64,000 nt of DNA. It comes from Desulfomicrobium macestii (GTDB lineage: Bacteria > Desulfobacterota > Desulfovibrionia > Desulfovibrionales > Desulfomicrobiaceae). The translations under genes and the position numbers were made by a program. Shown one piece after another: positions 1-8,835 of this stretch (the stretch's first letter is position 1; every line of letters starts with the position of its first letter). A model generated the notes under the pieces. The model saw only the letters and a program-made list of their open reading frames with translations. It was not told the DNA's origin and searched no databases. The stretch lies in the NCBI RefSeq assembly GCF_014873765.1, contig NZ_JADBGG010000001.1, positions 1 through 64,000 of the forward strand, written 5' to 3'.

Positions 1-1150
1 AAGGCGAGACAACCACGCAGGGGCGGCAGGGAAGAAGGGCGGCCACGCAGGGCCGCCCCTACGGTATGCATATACCGAATCGTTGCGGCCACGGTATGCA
101 TATATCGGATCATGGCGACCATGCGATGATGAATCCCAGGGCGCAAAAACGTAGGGGCGAAAAATATTTCGCCCACCCGTCGCCCACCCGTCGCCCGCCA
201 CCGTCGACATCGCACCACCGTAGGGGCAGACCTACGTGTCTGCCCAACCTCGGCGCAAGGCGAGACAACCACGCAGGGGCGGCAGGGAAGAAGGGCGGCC
301 ACGCAGGGCCGCCCCTACGGTATGCATATACCGAATCGTTGCGGCCACGGTATGCATATATCGGATCATGGCGACCATGGTATGCATGTGTCGGATCATG
401 GCGACCATGTGATGACGAATACCAGGGCGCAACCCCGTAGGGGCAGACCCACGTGTCTGCCCAACCTCGGTGTAAGGCGAGACAACCACGCAGGGGCGGC
501 AGGGAAGAAGGGCGGCCACGCAGGGCCGCCCCTACGGTATGCATATGCCGGATCGTTGCGGCCACGGTATGCATATATCGGATCATGGCGACCATGGTAT
601 GCATGTGTCGGATCATGGCGACCATGTGATGACGAATACCAGGGCGCAACCCCGTAGGGGCAGACCCACGTGTCTGCCCAACCTCGGTGTAAGGCGAGAC
701 AACCACGCAGGGGCGGCAGGGAAGAAGGGCGGCCACGCAGGGCCGCCCCTACGGTATGCATATACCGAATCGTTGCGGCCACGGTATGCATATATCGGAT
801 CGTGGCGATCATGGTATGCATGTGTCGGATCATGGCGACCATGTGATGACGAATACCAGGGCGCAACCCCGTAGGGGCAGACCTACGTGTCTGCCCAACC
901 TCGGTGCAAGGCGAGACAATCACACAGGGTCGGCAGGGAAGAAGGGCGTCCACGCAGGGCCGCCCCTACGGTATGCATATACCGGATCGTTGCGGCCATG
1001 GTATGCATATATCGGATCATGGCGACCATGTGATGACAAATCCCATGGCGCAACCCCGTAGGGGCAGACCTACGTGTCTGCCCAATCTCGGTGTAAGGAA
1101 GCATGGCGCAACCCCGTAGGGGCGAAAAATATTTCGCCCCCCACACCCCA
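1..1150. repeat. Tandem array of ~217-bp units with nested 30-bp subrepeats
   Basis: Units begin at 1, 257, 474, 691, 908 and 1095 (each starting AAGGCGAGAC or a variant), so spacing is 256, 217, 217, 217 and 187 bp. Inside each full unit a 30-bp element starting GGTATGCAT repeats two or three times (319, 349, 379; 970 and 1000), and losing one copy explains the 187-bp unit. The first unit has two subrepeats plus about 69 extra bases. Each unit also carries hairpins of the form CGTAGGGGC...GCCC. The array runs off the left edge. Reading frames through it are repeat artefacts and I do not call them as genes. Confidence 0.93.
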
Positions 1151-1166
1151 ACCACGGAGGATAATC

Positions 1167-1808
1167 GTGGACAATGGTTTTTGGCAGGTTTTTGCGGTGG
1201 GTGTGGCCGTGGCCGTGGCGCCGGGGCCGGATTTTTTCATGGTTTTGCGCAACAGCCTTTCCCGTGGCCGTCTGGCTGGGGTCATGACGGCGCTGGGCAT
1301 CGGATCGGCCTTGGTTGTGCATGTGGTCTATTCCGTGCTCGGACTGGCGCTCGTCATCGCCTCCAGCCCGGCCGTGTTCGGCCTGATCCGCATCTGCGGG
1401 GCATTGTATCTGATCCACATCGCCGTGCGTTGCCTGTTCGGCAAAAAAACGGCCATGCCCGACGCCTGTGTCCAGGTGGACGCGGCAGGCGGAAGGGACT
1501 CCCTGCTGCGCGGCTGGCGTGAGGGATTCTGGTGCAACCTTCTGAACCCCAAGGCCGCACTCTTTTTTCTGAGTATCTTCTCCCAGTTCATGACTCCCGC
1601 GACGCCCAATTTTCTTCGCTGGGTCTACGGAGCCGAGGTCATCGTCATAGTCACGGCCTGGTTCACGCTGCTTGCGCTCTTTTTATCCACGGGACGCATG
1701 CGCGGCATGTACGCTGGCGTGGCGCGCTGGATCGACGGCGGCGTGGGCGTGATTTTCGGCGGGGTCGGCTGCTCGATTCTGTGGCAGGAGGCGCGACGGG
1801 TGTTGTAG
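1167..1808 (+). CDS. LysE/RhtB-family amino acid exporter
   Basis: A 213-residue hydrophobic protein that probably exports an amino acid or a related metabolite across the inner membrane. The N-terminus has the family signature around a GPDFF motif near residue 20, followed by NSLSRGR and a glycine-rich helix. A conserved NPKA motif precedes the central helices (around residue 130), and about six membrane segments are apparent. The length fits the usual 200-215 residues. I chose the GTG at 1167 because GGAGG lies 7 bases upstream; the longer in-frame opening would start inside the upstream repeat array. It is a single gene ending in a shared terminator. The substrate cannot be read from the sequence. 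Confidence 0.88.
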   Translation: MDNGFWQVFAVGVAVAVAPGPDFFMVLRNSLSRGRLAGVMTALGIGSALVVHVVYSVLGLALVIASSPAVFGLIRICGALYLIHIAVRCLFGKKTAMPDACVQVDAAGGRDSLLRGWREGFWCNLLNPKAALFFLSIFSQFMTPATPNFLRWVYGAEVIVIVTAWFTLLALFLSTGRMRGMYAGVARWIDGGVGVIFGGVGCSILWQEARRVL

Positions 1809-1835
1809 CGGAACGTTTTTCTCGGTGAATCGAAT

Positions 1836-1873
1836 TTGGGCCCGCCAGGATGCTTATGTCCTGGCGGGCCCAA
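1836..1873. terminator. Bidirectional terminator between lysE-like gene and glcB
   Basis: Perfect 15-bp stem (1836-1850 with 1859-1873) and an 8-base loop, between two convergent genes. Confidence 0.85.
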
Positions 1874-1902
1874 TGCGTTGCAGGGTGTTCAGGATGCAGG
1901 CG

Positions 1903-4062
1903 TCATCCTTTTTGTTTCTTCAGTTCCCGTCTTCTGGCGTGCAGGATGGGCTCCGTGTAGCCGTTGGGCTGCTCGCGGCCCTTGAAGATCAGGTCGCAGG
2001 CGGCCTGAAAGGCCACGCTCGCATCGAAGTCCGGGGCCATGGGGCGATAGGCCGGGTCGCCTTCGTTCTGACGGTCGACCACTGCGGCCATGCGTTCCAG
2101 GGTGGCGCGGACCTGCTCCATGCTGCACAGGCCGTGGTGCAGCCAGTTGGCCAGGTACTGGCTGGAGATGCGCAGGGTGGCGCGGTCTTCCATCAGGCCC
2201 ACGTCGGTTATGTCCGGCACCTTGGAACAGCCGATGCCCTGGTCGACCCAGCGCACCACGTAGCCCAGGATGCCCTGGCAGTTGTTGTCCAGTTCGCGCT
2301 GGATCTCCTCCCCGGAGAGTGCGCGGTCGAGCAGGGGCAGGGTCAGAAGTTCGTTCAGGCTGGCTCTCTTCTTGCCCTGCAGTTCCGCCTGGCGGGCAAA
2401 GACATCCACCTCGTGGTAATGCATGGCGTGCAGGGTCGCGGCCGTGGGCGACGGTACCCAGGCGCAGTTGGCCCCGGCCAGGGGGTGCCCCTGCTTGGTC
2501 TCGACCATCTGCTTCATGCGATCCGGCATGGCCCACATGCCCTTGCCGATCTGGGCCTTGCCGGAAAACCCGCAGGCCAGGCCCGTGTCCACGTTCCAAT
2601 CCTCATAGGACAGAATCCAGCTGGCATTCTTCATGGCCGCCTTGGGAACCATGGGCCCGGCTTCCATGCTGGTGTGTATTTCATCGCCTGTGCGGTCCAG
2701 GAACCCGGTGTTGATGAAGATGACCCGGTCCTTGGCGGCGCGGATGCATTCCGCCAGATTGACCGAGGTCCTGCGCTCCTCGTCCATGATTCCGATCTTC
2801 ATGGTGTGGCGGGGCATGCCCAGCGCGTCCTCCACGCGATTAAAAAGGTCGCAGGCGAAGGCGACTTCTTCAGGGCCATGCATCTTGGGTTTGACGATGT
2901 AGACGCTGCCCGCGCGGCTGTTGCGCAGGGAGCCGAGTTCCTTGAGGTCGTGCAGCGCGACAAGGCCGGTGACCATGGCGTCAAGGATGCCCTCCGGGAC
3001 TTCTTCGGAACCGAGCAGGACCGCGTCCGTGGTCATGAGATGGCCCACGTTGCGCACCAGCAGAAGGCTGCGGCCTGGCAGGGTCAGGGGCTCGCCGTCC
3101 GGTGCGGTGTACGTGCGGTCTGGGTTCAGGCTGCGGTTCACGGTCTTGCCGCCCTTGGGAAAGGAGGCGTTGAGGTCGCCGCGCAGCAGGCCCAGCCAGT
3201 TGGCGTATGTCTGGGCCTTGTCCTCCCCGTCGACGGCGGCGATGGAGTCCTCGAAATCGACGATGGTGGTCATGGCCGCTTCCAGGACCACGTCCTTGAG
3301 GCCCGCGGGATGGGCCTTGCCCACAGGATGGTCGCGATCGAAATGCAGTTCGATGTGCAGGCCGTTGTTCCTGAAGAGCAGGACGCCGGGCGCGAATCCG
3401 GCGAAAGCCCGTGGATTCAGCAGTGATGTCTTGCCGTCCGGCAACTCGACCTCGACTTCCCGGCCGGAGTCCGCTGGCGTGAGGCGATATTCCTGAACGT
3501 CGGCGTGGCTGCCCCGGGCCAGGGGCAGGGCTTTGTCCAGAAAACCGGCCGCAAATTCGACGACCTTGGCCCCGCGCAGGGGATTGTATGCTCCGGAGCG
3601 TGTCGCGCCGTCGTCCTCGCTGAGCACGTCCGTGCCGTACAGGGCGTCGTAGAGGCTGCCCCAGCGGGCGTTGGCGGCGTTCAGGGCGTAGCGGGCGTTG
3701 GTGGCGGGCACGACCAGCTGCGGTCCGGCGATGGAGGATATTTCGGGATCGACGCCGCTGGTTCCGATGGAAAAGGGCAGGCCCTCCGGCACGATGTAGC
3801 CGATCTCGCGCAGGAGTTGCTCGTAAGCGACGGCATCGTGGATTTCGTCCTTGTGGCGTTTGTGCCAGGAATCGATGGTGTCCTGCAGATATTGGCGCTT
3901 GGCCAGCAGTTCACGGTTGCGTGGCGACAGGTCGTGCAGGATTCTTTCCAGGGCGGCCCAGAAATCCGTGTCCGTCACGCCGGTTCCGGGCGTAGCTTTT
4001 TCGCGAATCAGGTCATGAAGTGGCTTTGCGACGTTCAATCCGCCGACAGGGATATAAGTCAT
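1903..4062 (-). CDS. glcB: Malate synthase G
   Basis: Condenses glyoxylate with acetyl-CoA to malate in the cytoplasm. The 719-residue length matches the monomeric G form (about 720 residues). Recognisable parts are the N-terminal [10 protein letters not shown] start, the [13 protein letters not shown] segment near residue 265, and a C-terminal half with [19 protein letters not shown] and the catalytic-region residues. The ATG at 4062 was chosen over a longer opening because AAGGAG lies 7 bases upstream. No isocitrate lyase or glycolate oxidase gene is adjacent, so it may serve glyoxylate disposal rather than a full glyoxylate shunt (inference). The gene ends at a shared bidirectional terminator. 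Confidence 0.96.
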   Translation of the reverse strand: MTYIPVGGLNVAKPLHDLIREKATPGTGVTDTDFWAALERILHDLSPRNRELLAKRQYLQDTIDSWHKRHKDEIHDAVAYEQLLREIGYIVPEGLPFSIGTSGVDPEISSIAGPQLVVPATNARYALNAANARWGSLYDALYGTDVLSEDDGATRSGAYNPLRGAKVVEFAAGFLDKALPLARGSHADVQEYRLTPADSGREVEVELPDGKTSLLNPRAFAGFAPGVLLFRNNGLHIELHFDRDHPVGKAHPAGLKDVVLEAAMTTIVDFEDSIAAVDGEDKAQTYANWLGLLRGDLNASFPKGGKTVNRSLNPDRTYTAPDGEPLTLPGRSLLLVRNVGHLMTTDAVLLGSEEVPEGILDAMVTGLVALHDLKELGSLRNSRAGSVYIVKPKMHGPEEVAFACDLFNRVEDALGMPRHTMKIGIMDEERRTSVNLAECIRAAKDRVIFINTGFLDRTGDEIHTSMEAGPMVPKAAMKNASWILSYEDWNVDTGLACGFSGKAQIGKGMWAMPDRMKQMVETKQGHPLAGANCAWVPSPTAATLHAMHYHEVDVFARQAELQGKKRASLNELLTLPLLDRALSGEEIQRELDNNCQGILGYVVRWVDQGIGCSKVPDITDVGLMEDRATLRISSQYLANWLHHGLCSMEQVRATLERMAAVVDRQNEGDPAYRPMAPDFDASVAFQAACDLIFKGREQPNGYTEPILHARRRELKKQKG

Positions 4063-4335
4063 GGGCTGCTCCTTGGTTGGAATGGAAATTGGTCCTACCA
4101 ATATCAGGGTGCAGGCTTTGGGTCAACGCCGGACGCGCTGACACTCTGCTTGTTGCCCTCTGAAAGTGATGGCCATGTTTTCGAAAAGTCGGGCCAAAAG
4201 GCCGTTGCGGGGCACCTGGAATGCCGGGCAATCTTTTTTGTGGGTATTTGGTCGGCCTGCTCTTGAATCGGAAGCGCACGGCGGCTACGTGTCGATCATG
4301 CACCGTCAATTACAATCGTATTCAACGGGGGATTC

Positions 4336-4752
4336 ATGAAAAGCTATCGCAAGGAACTCTGGTTCCAGGTGCCGACCCGCCGGGCCTTCATCAACATTAC
4401 TGGCGATGTCGAGCAATGCCTGGCCGAGAGCGGCATAAGGGAGGGGCTCGTGCTCGTGAACGCCATGCATATCACCGCCTCGGTCTTCATCAACGACGAC
4501 GAGTCCGGTCTGCATCACGACTACGAAAAGTGGCTGGAAAAGCTGGCCCCGCACGAACCGGTCTCGCAATACCGGCACAATGTGGGCGAGGACAACGCCG
4601 ACGCGCACATGAAACGGCAGATCATGGGTCGCGAGGTGGTAGTGGCCGTGACCGGCGGGCGTCTCGATTTCGGGACCTGGGAACGGATCTTCTACGGGGA
4701 GTTTGACGGGCGCAGGAAAAAGCGGGTGCTGGTCAAGATCATCGGGGAGTGA
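4336..4752 (+). CDS. YjbQ / UPF0047 family protein
   Basis: A 138-residue protein of the YjbQ (secondary thiamine-phosphate synthase) family, which is compact and widespread. Family features visible are the TRRAFINIT start, a [14 protein letters not shown] strand, the [13 protein letters not shown] segment, an [18 protein letters not shown] stretch with conserved histidines, and a C-terminal [21 protein letters not shown]. Some members show weak thiamine-phosphate synthase activity, but the physiological role is unsettled. GGGGGATTC precedes the ATG. It is a single gene ended by a strong hairpin. Confidence 0.92.
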   Translation: MKSYRKELWFQVPTRRAFINITGDVEQCLAESGIREGLVLVNAMHITASVFINDDESGLHHDYEKWLEKLAPHEPVSQYRHNVGEDNADAHMKRQIMGREVVVAVTGGRLDFGTWERIFYGEFDGRRKKRVLVKIIGE

Positions 4753-4776
4753 GGTTTCATTGCGCTTGCGCGGCAC

Positions 4777-4813
4777 AAAACGCCTTCCGCGATGGTTATG
4801 CGGAAGGCGTTTT
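4777..4813. terminator. Bidirectional terminator between yjbQ-like gene and sodB
   Basis: 14-bp stem AAAACGCCTTCCGC paired with its complement around a 9-base loop. It lies between convergent genes and has A and T runs on both flanks. Confidence 0.9.
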
Positions 4814-4833
4814 GCCGTTTGCGCCGGGGAGGA

Positions 4834-5544
4834 TCAACCCAGATTCGCGGCGGCGAATTCCCAGTTGATCAGCTTTTCCAGCACGGCCTTGACATAGTCG
4901 GCCCTGCGATTCTGGTAGTCCAGATAGTAGGCGTGCTCCCAGACATCGATGGTCAAAAGTGGCTTCAAACCGCTGGTCAGGGGCGTGTCGGCGTTCATGG
5001 TGTTCATGACCTTGAGCTTGTCGCCGTCAGCCACCAGCCAGGCCCACCCGCTGGCAAAACGTCCGACTGCAGCGGCGCTCAGTTCCTTCAGGCAGGTGTC
5101 CAGATCGCCGAAGGAATCGTTGATCCTGTTTTTCAGATCGGCCGGGGGCGTCCCTCCGCCCTTGGGGGAGAGGCTCTGCCAGTAAAAGGAGTGGTTCCAG
5201 GTTTGGGCGGCATTGTTGAAGATGGCGGTCTTGTCCGCTTTGCCGCTCGTTTCGAGAATGATTTTTTCCAGGGACATGTCGGCGAATTCGCTGCCCGCGA
5301 TGAGCTTGCTTAGATTGTTGAAGTAGCCCGTGTGGTGCTTGCCGTAATGAAAGCCGATGGTCTTGGCGGAAATGACGGGTTCCAGGGCATTTTCCGCGTA
5401 GGGCAGCGCCGGAAGTTCGAGCGGGGCTGCCCAGGCGAGACCCCGCAGACCGCCCATTGCAAAAAGGAGAGCGGCGCTGGAAGTGGCTGCCAGAAATTTT
5501 CGGCGGGTCAAGCCGCACGAAGGTTCCAGAAGGGGTTTGTTCAT
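4834..5544 (-). CDS. sodB: Iron superoxide dismutase with Tat signal
   Basis: Converts superoxide to oxygen and hydrogen peroxide. The protein is 236 residues. The first ~40 residues are a twin-arginine signal peptide (LTRRKFLAA followed by a hydrophobic stretch ending AWA), which places the mature enzyme in the periplasm. The enzyme domain follows with metal ligands readable as His66 (in HYGKHH), His118 (in NHSFYW), Asp200 and His204 (in DVWEHAYY). GAGG lies 7 bases before the ATG. Export protects periplasmic metalloenzymes, a setting known in sulfate reducers. Whether the metal is Fe or Mn is inferred from close resemblance to FeSOD sequences. It is a single gene. Confidence 0.95.
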   Translation of the reverse strand: MNKPLLEPSCGLTRRKFLAATSSAALLFAMGGLRGLAWAAPLELPALPYAENALEPVISAKTIGFHYGKHHTGYFNNLSKLIAGSEFADMSLEKIILETSGKADKTAIFNNAAQTWNHSFYWQSLSPKGGGTPPADLKNRINDSFGDLDTCLKELSAAAVGRFASGWAWLVADGDKLKVMNTMNADTPLTSGLKPLLTIDVWEHAYYLDYQNRRADYVKAVLEKLINWEFAAANLG

Positions 5545-5752
5545 GGCTGTACCTCGGATGTGGTGACGTTTTCGGACAAATCGCGTGAATTTCGGATGCC
5601 GTGGGAAGCGCTGCCGTCATTTGCGTCGGCATCTCTTCCGGATACGAAATCACGGGAGACCTGCCTTTGCCCGTATCGCGTTTTACAGGCCCAAGGCAAG
5701 CGTGAGTGAAATTGATGTCCAAAGGGGTGAACGGAGATAGGCTCTGAAATGC

Positions 5753-5777
5753 CAATGGCCGCGCGAGGCGGCCATTG
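5753..5777 (-). terminator. Hairpin downstream of the DUF445 gene
   Basis: 10-bp perfect stem CAATGGCCGC/GCGGCCATTG with a 5-base loop, 25 bases beyond the stop of the leftward operon. No clear T tract. Confidence 0.6.
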
Positions 5778-5801
5778 ATGGGGTGCTGGATGGTGCGGAG
5801 G

Positions 5802-6398
5802 CTAGAAAAAAATCAGGCCCTGGATCAGGCCTATCATCGCGCCCAGGACCGCGCCCACCACTTCGATGAACCTGAATTCCTTGGACATGATGGACATGAG
5901 CAGAACTTCGAGCCGTTCCATGGAGAGGTTTTCGATCTTGTCCTGGATGAGCTTTCTGAAATCCAGGGAAGTCTCCAGTTCGCTTGTGGCGGTTTCAAGC
6001 AGGCCAGGCACGATGCGGTCCAGTTCCTTGTCCAGCAGGGCCTTGATCTTTTCCATCATGGGGCCGTCCAGAAACATGGCGATCATGGGGTTCAAGGTTC
6101 CCAGACGCTTGGACAGGAATTCGGCGAATCCGTCCTGGATCCTGTCCTTGAGCTTGGCCGCGAATTCGGGGCGGCGCATGACGTTCTGGATGTCGTCGTG
6201 GGAGAGAAGCTCGCCCTCGATGACGGCGGCCAGGTTCATGGCCAGCGCTTTTTGCCTTTTGGGGAAGATGCCCTGCACCGTCAGGCTGCCGATCTGCACC
6301 GGGCGGCGCGGGTGAAAGAGCATCTTGATGGCGATGAAGTTGGTGATCCAGCCGATAAAGGCGCAGATCAGGGTCGAAAAGCACAGTTTCAAAAGCAT
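5802..6398 (-). CDS. DUF445 family membrane-anchored protein
   Basis: A 198-residue protein related to the DUF445 (YheB/YjiN-like) family. A hydrophobic N-terminal segment (about residues 5-25) is followed by the typical GWITNFIAIKMLFHPRRP motif. A long amphipathic helical body comes next, and a second hydrophobic segment lies at the C-terminus (GAVLGAMIGLIQGLIFF). This predicts both ends in the membrane with the helical part on one face. Function is unknown. It is the last gene of the leftward operon, 48 bases after the preceding gene. Confidence 0.85.
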   Translation of the reverse strand: MLLKLCFSTLICAFIGWITNFIAIKMLFHPRRPVQIGSLTVQGIFPKRQKALAMNLAAVIEGELLSHDDIQNVMRRPEFAAKLKDRIQDGFAEFLSKRLGTLNPMIAMFLDGPMMEKIKALLDKELDRIVPGLLETATSELETSLDFRKLIQDKIENLSMERLEVLLMSIMSKEFRFIEVVGAVLGAMIGLIQGLIFF

Positions 6399-6446
6399 GG
6401 GAATCTCCGGATCGCGAATTCAGGCCCGACGAGACGGGCCACGTTT

Positions 6447-6890
6447 CTACTCGGCGCTGGGCGGGACCTGCTGGTCCATGGTGCGGGGAATGTCGTTTTT
6501 GAGCGTGCTCTTGATCTGGGCGGTGAAGGCCGCAAGACCCTGGATCTGGATGCCGTCCAGCATCTCGGCTTCGGACTCGATCTTGGAGCAGGCCTTGGCG
6601 CTGGACCAGATCAGGTGGATGCCCGCAGTCTGCTTCACGCCTGCCGCGTTGGCCAGTTCGATGACGGCCATGGCATTCGAGCGGCGGACCTGCTTTTTGA
6701 CCTGGGCAGGCAGGGCCGGGACCTTGAGCAGGTCGTTCTTGGTCAAAAACATGTAGGTCAGGCTCATGCTCGGGCTGGACATGGCCTGGTTGCGAAAACC
6801 CGCGTCCACGCTCACGCCCTGTTCCTGGGCGGATTTGATCATGTGAAACAGGTCCCCGGCGATGCTCTGGGCATAGTTCTTTTCTGTCAT
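6447..6890 (-). CDS. Conserved-looking protein of unknown function
   Basis: I do not recognise this 147-residue soluble protein. It has no signal peptide, membrane segment or metal motif, and looks mostly helical with hydrophobic-repeat character. A conserved-looking core reads AMAVIELANAAGVKQTAGIHLIWSS and the C-terminus is proline-rich. The ATG at 6890 was chosen because GAGG lies 5 bases upstream; an upstream in-frame start lacks such a site. It lies between a tautomerase and a DUF445 gene in the same orientation, so a shared stress-related operon is inferred from position only. Confidence 0.7.
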   Translation of the reverse strand: MTEKNYAQSIAGDLFHMIKSAQEQGVSVDAGFRNQAMSSPSMSLTYMFLTKNDLLKVPALPAQVKKQVRRSNAMAVIELANAAGVKQTAGIHLIWSSAKACSKIESEAEMLDGIQIQGLAAFTAQIKSTLKNDIPRTMDQQVPPSAE

Positions 6891-6977
6891 GGTAACCTCG
6901 TGTTGATGGTGCCGGGATTCCAACCGTCCCGGCCCCGGCTCCCTTACACGAGGCCCCGCCGTCAGGCAAGATGCGGG

Positions 6978-7319
6978 TCAGGAGAAGGTGCGCCCGTCCC
7001 AGGCCCATTTGCCGGGTTCCGCATCCCTGAAGACGATGTAGATGCGCGGGCTTTCGATTCCAGTTTGCGCCTGGATCATTTCCGTCAAGTCCCCGGCCAG
7101 CTTCCCGATCAGGTCGTCCTTGAGCCCAAGGGCGCTCAAGGTCATGTGCGCCACGGGCTCCTCGTTGCCGCCGAAGAACATCGGCACGTCATCGTTGATG
7201 ATGACCATCATGTAGGTTTCGGCCTTGCAGAGCCCCGTGCAGACACAGTCGGAAAGAGAGCGCATGAGCTTGTTTTTGTCCTGGACGCGAATGTTGGTCG
7301 TAAGTTCAAGGCAGGGCAT
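6978..7319 (-). CDS. MIF-like tautomerase family protein
   Basis: A 113-residue protein of the tautomerase/macrophage migration inhibitory factor fold. It starts Met-Pro, so the catalytic Pro1 would be exposed after Met removal. It has the family layout: beta strand PCLELTTNI, helix KNKLMRSLSD, strand TYMMVIIND, a second helix KDDLIGKLAGDLTEMI, and the late strand RIYIVFRD. The length matches MIF (about 115). The natural substrate is unknown; family members tautomerise phenylpyruvate-like keto acids. It lies 19 bases downstream of the universal stress protein gene, in the same operon. Confidence 0.85.
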   Translation of the reverse strand: MPCLELTTNIRVQDKNKLMRSLSDCVCTGLCKAETYMMVIINDDVPMFFGGNEEPVAHMTLSALGLKDDLIGKLAGDLTEMIQAQTGIESPRIYIVFRDAEPGKWAWDGRTFS

Positions 7320-7338
7320 GTTTCCTTCTCCTCCTGAA

Positions 7339-7830
7339 TTATTGCACCACCCAGACGGTGCAGTCCTTGGCGAGATGCGTGACCTTGGTGGTCACGCTGC
7401 CGAAAAGAAACTCCTCGGCGCGGGACACTCCTCGCCGGCCGATGACCAGAGTCCCGAAATCGCCCTGCTGCTGGACCTGCAGGATGTCGCGGGCGATGGA
7501 CGTGCCGATGCTGCACTGCTGCGCGGCGGGGTTCACCGGGGACTGGCAATGCGGAACATAGGAGATGGTCACCGCATCCGGCGCAATGCCCTGTCCGGTC
7601 AGATTGGACTTGGCCTGCTGCAGGAAGGTGCGGATGCGCAGTTCCTGGGCCTGGCCGGCCTCGACCCAGGAGGCCTCGTCCGGATACAGGTCGCGGTTGG
7701 GCGGACGCTCGATATAAAGGACCGTGATCGAAAAGCCCGTACTTCCTCCGAGCAGTTCGGCGACATAGGTCACGGCGCGGGCCGCGTTGTCCGAAGCGTC
7801 CACGGCGATGAGAATTTTCTTGGGGTTCAT
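7339..7830 (-). CDS. Universal stress protein (UspA family)
   Basis: A 163-residue single Usp domain. The N-terminal strand ILIAVDASDNA and the C-terminal nucleotide-binding motif VIGRRGVSRAEEFLFGSVTTKV (G-x2-G-x9-G-S type) are both intact, so ATP binding is likely. Usp proteins are cytoplasmic and accumulate during stress or growth arrest. The gene sits 9 bases after a kinase-like gene, a spacing that suggests co-translation and possibly a functional pair. Confidence 0.93.
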   Translation of the reverse strand: MNPKKILIAVDASDNAARAVTYVAELLGGSTGFSITVLYIERPPNRDLYPDEASWVEAGQAQELRIRTFLQQAKSNLTGQGIAPDAVTISYVPHCQSPVNPAAQQCSIGTSIARDILQVQQQGDFGTLVIGRRGVSRAEEFLFGSVTTKVTHLAKDCTVWVVQ

Positions 7831-7839
7831 GTTCTCTCC

Positions 7840-8814
7840 TTAACTGTTGATTCGCCCGCGACGGATTTCGTCGATGCAGGGCGCAAGATCTTCAAGCATT
7901 TCTCCGATATTGAAATAGAACACTTCGGAGACGGAGGAAAAGTGCATGAGCACGTTGTTCAACGCATGGGGCACATAGGGATATACTTTGCGCAGGTTGG
8001 CCAGCCGGTGCTTGAAAAGCAGGGAGAAGTCCGCCGCTTCCAGCGAGACATCCGTTTTGCCGTCAAAATCCGGGCGAGGTATGTTGAAGGTGGTGCAGAA
8101 TTTCTTGCCGACCAGAAACAGAAGCAGATTGCCAAGGCCGAAGATGTCCAGACCGAACGGGTTTTCCTGGAATTCGTAGGTGTAGTCGAAATCAATCCAC
8201 ACGTAGTTGCCCGTGCCCTGCTCAATCCACAGGTGGTCGCGGCGGATGTCGCCGTGGTTCTCGCCGTGCTTGTGCAGGAATTCGATGGCGCGGCAGGCTT
8301 CGACGAACTTGTCCAGGATGTCCGGCAGCATTTCGAAGAAATAGGTCTTGTGATCGGCTTCCAGGCGGTCGATGTGCAGGGACAGAAGCTCGCCCTTGAC
8401 CACATCGAGGACACGCACGTTGTTTCCGACCGCGTCGTCGTGGGAGTAGCCCTGCATGAAGCGCATGTCTCCCCTGACCAGATCAAGGATGCGCGCCTCC
8501 TTGCGCGGGCTGCGAAAGCATTCGATCTCCATGCTGCCCATGGACACGGGAAAACGCTCATAAAAGACCAGCTTCAGGATCTTTCTTTCTCCCGTGGACA
8601 GCTCCCGGCAACGTTTGACCCAGTATTTGGGGTCTTCCACGCCGAAGCTGCGTTCCTTTTCGTCCCGCAGCACCAGGAAATATTTGCCATCCAGATCAAT
8701 CACATCGCCATACGTGATGTTCATGAACTCCGAGGTGTCGGTGAGCAGCTGTCCGGCCCGCTTGCGCGGGAAATCCGGGTCGAAGCGGCTGATGATTTCA
8801 TAGGCATTGGTCAT
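7840..8814 (-). CDS. Protein-kinase-like fold protein (APH/Kdo-kinase type)
   Basis: A 324-residue soluble protein. The C-terminal half has the kinase-fold catalytic loop HGDIRRDH (about residue 200), followed by the metal-binding segment WIDFDYTYEF, where the usual DFG is DFD as in aminoglycoside and lipopolysaccharide-sugar kinases. A Lys in the ILKLVFYE strand could be the ATP-anchoring lysine. The N-terminal third is not a family I recognise. The substrate is unknown; the neighbouring Usp protein is one candidate partner (inference from position). It is encoded 21 bases after the DUF523/DUF1722 gene. Confidence 0.72.
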   Translation of the reverse strand: MTNAYEIISRFDPDFPRKRAGQLLTDTSEFMNITYGDVIDLDGKYFLVLRDEKERSFGVEDPKYWVKRCRELSTGERKILKLVFYERFPVSMGSMEIECFRSPRKEARILDLVRGDMRFMQGYSHDDAVGNNVRVLDVVKGELLSLHIDRLEADHKTYFFEMLPDILDKFVEACRAIEFLHKHGENHGDIRRDHLWIEQGTGNYVWIDFDYTYEFQENPFGLDIFGLGNLLLFLVGKKFCTTFNIPRPDFDGKTDVSLEAADFSLLFKHRLANLRKVYPYVPHALNNVLMHFSSVSEVFYFNIGEMLEDLAPCIDEIRRGRINS

Positions 8815-8835
8815 GCGCGTCTCCTGCTTCTTGCC

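Noticed and set aside
66-1061. Open frames across the 217-bp array on both strands
   Set aside because: They are periodic translations of a repeat (histidine- and arginine-rich), without ribosome sites or family resemblance.
1825-3426. Long plus-strand frame antisense to malate synthase, and similar long antisense frames over other GC-rich genes
   Set aside because: High GC produces long antisense frames. The opposite strand encodes a clear family member in each case.
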